From: an uncultured Oscillibacter sp.
GTDB lineage: Bacteria; Bacillota; Clostridia; Oscillospirales; Oscillospiraceae
Assembly: GCF_900546705.1 (NCBI RefSeq)
Contig: NZ_URDP01000043.1
Location: forward strand, 1 to 15,978
Reading direction: 5' to 3'
DNA: 15,978 bases
Positions 14,150-15,978 of this stretch are shown here, piece by piece. Under the pieces are notes generated by a model. The model worked only from the letters and a program-made list of their open reading frames with translations. It ran no database searches and had not been told where the DNA came from. The position numbers were made by a program, and so were the translations under genes. The stretch's first letter is position 1, and every line of letters begins with the position of its first letter.

Positions 14150-14524
14150 TTACTTAACAGCGATGGCCTCTACCTCGCACAGAACGCCCTTGGGCAGATC
14201 CTTCACGGCCACGCAGGAACGAGCGGGCTTGGAGGTGAAGTACTTGGCATAAACCTCGTTGAACGCGGTGAAGTCGGCAATATCGGCCAGGAAGCAGGTG
14301 GTCTTGACCACGTTGTCCATGGTCACGCCGGCGGCCTCCATGATGGCGGCAACGTTCTTGCAGCTCTGCTCGGTCTGAGCAGCGATGCCGGCGGGGATCT
14401 CACCGGTAGCGGGGTTGACGGGAATCTGACCGGAGGCGAACACCATGTCGCCCACAGCCCAAGCCTGAGAATAAGGGCCGATGGCGCCGGGAGCGTTGGT
14501 AGTGGCAATAACTTTCTTGTCCAT
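14150..14524 (-). CDS. ridA: RidA-family enamine/imine deaminase
   Basis: RidA hydrolyses reactive enamine/imine intermediates made by PLP enzymes, such as 2-aminoacrylate from serine dehydratase, and so protects PLP-dependent metabolism. The 124-residue length is typical for the YjgF/YER057c/UK114 fold. The landmarks are IGPYSQA (15-21), FASGQIPVNPATGE (29-42), the binding arginine R102 in KPARSCVAV, and E117 in CEVEAIAVK. The start is ATG at 14524 on the minus strand, with AAGGAGGA just ahead. Longer in-frame starts reach back across the promoter and are unlikely. It is convergent with degV, sharing its terminator, and divergent from the thioesterase gene. I see no partner enzyme next to it. 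This is a widespread housekeeping protein. Confidence 0.95.
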   Translation of the reverse strand: MDKKVIATTNAPGAIGPYSQAWAVGDMVFASGQIPVNPATGEIPAGIAAQTEQSCKNVAAIMEAAGVTMDNVVKTTCFLADIADFTAFNEVYAKYFTSKPARSCVAVKDLPKGVLCEVEAIAVK

Positions 14525-14555
14525 TGGAAGAGTCCTCCTTTGAATTGATACTATC

Positions 14556-14583
14556 ATCATAGCACAGGCGTACAAAAAGTCAA
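14556..14583 (-). promoter_or_regulatory. ridA promoter
   Basis: On the minus strand TTGACT (14583-14578) and TATGAT (14561-14556) are 16 bases apart. Transcription would start near 14549, about 25 bases before the ATG. It is back-to-back with the thioesterase promoter. Confidence 0.75.
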
Positions 14584-14593
14584 TGATCGTTGC

Positions 14594-14622
14594 TTGTGAA
14601 ATAGACAAAAATGTGGTATACT
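14594..14622 (+). promoter_or_regulatory. Acyl-ACP thioesterase promoter
   Basis: TTGTGA (14594-14599) and TATACT (14617-14622) are 17 bases apart, with TGG just before the -10. The start of RNA would be near 14629, downstream of the ATG at 14611. That ATG therefore cannot be the translation start, and TTG 14674 is preferred. Confidence 0.75.
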
Positions 14623-14673
14623 TTTAAACCATCAAAAGAAAAACGGAATTTTTTTGAAAAGAGGAACGCTAAA

Positions 14674-15420
14674 TTGGAGGATTTTCATCAGAAGTTAGAA
14701 GAAAATGGATATTTCCGCCAAGAGGAATTCATATTTGCCGACTGCGACCGGAACATGCGGGCCAGGGTGTCGTCCCTGCTCAGCCGGGCGGCTGCCTATG
14801 CCGGATATGACTATGACGCAAGAGGACTGACTCATGAGAAGCTCTACGAGATGCGGGAGGTATTTCTCCTCTCCCGCATGGCCGTGCGGATTCATGACTG
14901 TCCCCGTTACCGGGAGGTTATGGACATCACCACCCGGGAAAACGGCGTCAAGGGCGCCCACATGCAGCGGGTCTACGAGATGCGGGATCAGACGGGAAAG
15001 GTGCGGGTGTCCATTAAGAGCGACTGGATTTTGATCGATCCCCAGACCCGGCATATTCTGCGGCCCAACTCTTTTACAGCCAAGCCCCTGCTGACCTACG
15101 ACGGCGTGATCGACTGCCCGGATACCCGGAAGATTCAGCTGCCGGCGGGGCAGACGGAGGAGCTGGGCACCCGGCGCGTCATGTGGTCGGACCTGGACGG
15201 CAACGGACACGTGTACAGCGGCAACTACGGCGACATTGTATGGGACTATCTGCCTGCGGATCTGCAGGAGCGCGTGCCCCGGGACTTTTTCATCAATTAC
15301 AGCAAGGAGGCCACATTGGGCGAAGAGCTGCGTCTGCTGGGCGTCCGGGAGGGAGATTCCTATTATATGGAGGGCCTGGGTCCCCAGGGAACCTGCTTTA
15401 CGGCGCTGTGTGTATTCTGA
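14674..15420 (+). CDS. Acyl-ACP thioesterase (Fat family)
   Basis: Acyl-ACP thioesterases release free fatty acids from acyl carrier protein, ending or diverting fatty-acid synthesis. The C-terminal motif WSDLDGNGHVYSGNY (171-185 from a TTG start) matches the family's DLDxNxHV core, giving D173, N177 and H179 as likely active-site residues. E212 in YSKEATLGEE may be a further catalytic acid. The N-terminal half has the first hot-dog repeat, with MREVFLLSRMAVRIH at 60-74. Length is 248 residues, normal for bacterial members. I choose TTG 14674 because AAAAGAGG is 9 bases upstream and a good promoter has its -10 over the more upstream ATG. The gene stands alone, with its own promoter and terminator. 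Whether the enzyme prefers acyl-ACP or acyl-CoA, and which chain length, cannot be read. Confidence 0.82.
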   Translation: MEDFHQKLEENGYFRQEEFIFADCDRNMRARVSSLLSRAAAYAGYDYDARGLTHEKLYEMREVFLLSRMAVRIHDCPRYREVMDITTRENGVKGAHMQRVYEMRDQTGKVRVSIKSDWILIDPQTRHILRPNSFTAKPLLTYDGVIDCPDTRKIQLPAGQTEELGTRRVMWSDLDGNGHVYSGNYGDIVWDYLPADLQERVPRDFFINYSKEATLGEELRLLGVREGDSYYMEGLGPQGTCFTALCVF

Positions 15421-15441
15421 CGGCGAAAATTGAACCATGGA

Positions 15442-15475
15442 AAAAGGCGGCACCGAAACCGGTGCCGCCTTTTCA
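15442..15475 (+). terminator. Intrinsic terminator after the thioesterase gene
   Basis: Bases 15442-15455 and 15460-15473 form a 14-pair stem with an AAAC loop, A-rich on the left and T-rich on the right. It separates the thioesterase gene from the phosphate-transport promoter. Confidence 0.88.
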
Positions 15476-15489
15476 TTTGCCCGGACGAT

Positions 15490-15545
15490 TTTACAAACAC
15501 TTTACAAACCGATGGTGTCGGATTTTACGAAGCGATCTTTATACT
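15490..15545 (+). promoter_or_regulatory. Pho-box-like repeats and promoter of pstS
   Basis: TTTACA occurs at 15490-15495 and 15501-15506, exactly 11 bases apart, and TTTACG at 15524-15529, 23 bases later. This is the spacing of PhoP direct repeats (TTAACA-like, one helical turn) in Firmicutes. A TATACT at 15540-15545 is a good -10 but the -35 position (15517-15522, GTCGGA) is poor, as expected for an activator-dependent promoter. Induction by phosphate shortage through PhoPR is inferred. Confidence 0.65.
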
Positions 15546-15595
15546 ATGACCGTACCACAGAGCAAGACACAATTGCAAAAAGGAGATAATTTGGA

Positions 15596-15978
15596 ATGAA
15601 AAAGCTGTTTTCAATTTTGCTGGCCCTGAGCCTCAGCGCCGCGCTGCTGGCTGGCTGCGGTTCTCAGGAGGAGACTCCCGCCGAGGAAGGCAATGAGGAG
15701 ACTCCCGCCCAGAGCGAGACCCTCAGCGGTTCCGTTTCCACCAACGGCTCCACCTCCATGGAGAGCGTGATCGGCGCCCTGAGCGAGCAGTTCATGGCGG
15801 ACAACCCCGGCGTCAGCGTTACATATGATCCCACCGGTTCCGGTACGGGCATCGAGGCGGCCAAGAACGGCACCTGCGATATCGGACTTTCCTCCCGCGC
15901 CCTGAAGGACGAGGAGACTTCCGCCGGCCTGGTGGGCACCACTGTGGCGCTGGACGGCATTGCCATCATCGTCAACGC
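15596..15978 (+). CDS. pstS: Phosphate-binding lipoprotein PstS, N-terminal part (runs off the window)
   Basis: PstS catches phosphate outside the membrane for the PstABC importer. The first 127 codons are present and the frame is open to the end. A signal peptide ends in LLAGC, giving an acylated cysteine at C21. An acidic, low-complexity linker follows (about 24-42). The phosphate-binding domain starts with SGSVSTNGSTSMESV, and TGSGTGIEAAKNG and LSSRALKDEE are the usual ligand-loop motifs. The start ATG 15596 has AGGAG 10 bases upstream. Upstream repeats look like Pho boxes, which supports the call. pstC, pstA, pstB and phoU would be expected beyond the right edge, but that is expectation, not observation. 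Confidence 0.93.
   Translation, partial: MKKLFSILLALSLSAALLAGCGSQEETPAEEGNEETPAQSETLSGSVSTNGSTSMESVIGALSEQFMADNPGVSVTYDPTGSGTGIEAAKNGTCDIGLSSRALKDEETSAGLVGTTVALDGIAIIVN

Noticed and set aside
1..15978. CRISPR arrays, insertion sequences, tRNA or rRNA genes, toxin-antitoxin or phage-defence genes
   Set aside because: I found no regularly spaced repeats, terminal inverted repeats, transposase motifs or RNA gene signatures.

Overview
The window looks like a GC-rich chromosome segment of a Gram-positive gut Clostridium relative, probably Oscillospiraceae (Flavonifractor/Oscillibacter/Lawsonibacter type). This is inferred from the strong GGAGG ribosome-binding sites, the AT-rich bidirectional hairpin terminators, the type of arginine cluster, the lipoprotein ABC receptors and the TM1266-family protein. 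No marker gene fixes the genus. I see no insertion sequence, CRISPR array, tRNA, rRNA or prophage gene.

Region 1 (1-7152, + strand) is a tight arginine biosynthesis cluster, argG(3' end)-argH-argC-argJ-argB-argD-argF. Together these encode the acetyl-cycle route: ArgB, ArgC and ArgD turn N-acetylglutamate into N-acetylornithine. ArgJ moves the acetyl group back to glutamate and releases ornithine. ArgF, ArgG and ArgH then carry ornithine through citrulline and argininosuccinate to arginine. Most gaps are 4-32 bases. The argG-argH and argC-argJ gaps are longer (81 bases each), and each holds an RNA hairpin. The promoter must lie left of the window.

Region 2 (7153-10274) holds a minus-strand gene for a membrane-anchored XRE-type regulator and a divergent malQ (4-alpha-glucanotransferase). 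The 287-base gap between them contains promoters for both.

Region 3 (10271-13150) is the most unusual part. A sigma-A-like promoter overlaps the malQ stop codon. It is followed by about 155 bases of possible stem-loops ending in a strong intrinsic terminator just before a small gene of the TM1266 family ('iron-only hydrogenase system regulator'). Behind that come a lipoprotein receptor, a permease and a compact ATPase of an NMT1/SsuA-like ABC importer. No hydrogenase gene is in the window. A 7-base copy of the terminator's 5' arm lies upstream where it could pair with the 3' arm, so the leader may be an attenuator or an orphan riboswitch. I could not match it to a riboswitch class I know.

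Region 4 (13151-15978) has degV with its own promoter, a shared bidirectional terminator, ridA on the minus strand, and a divergent acyl-ACP thioesterase gene whose likely start is TTG. A terminator follows, then a pstS gene running off the window, preceded by a Pho-box-like repeat array.
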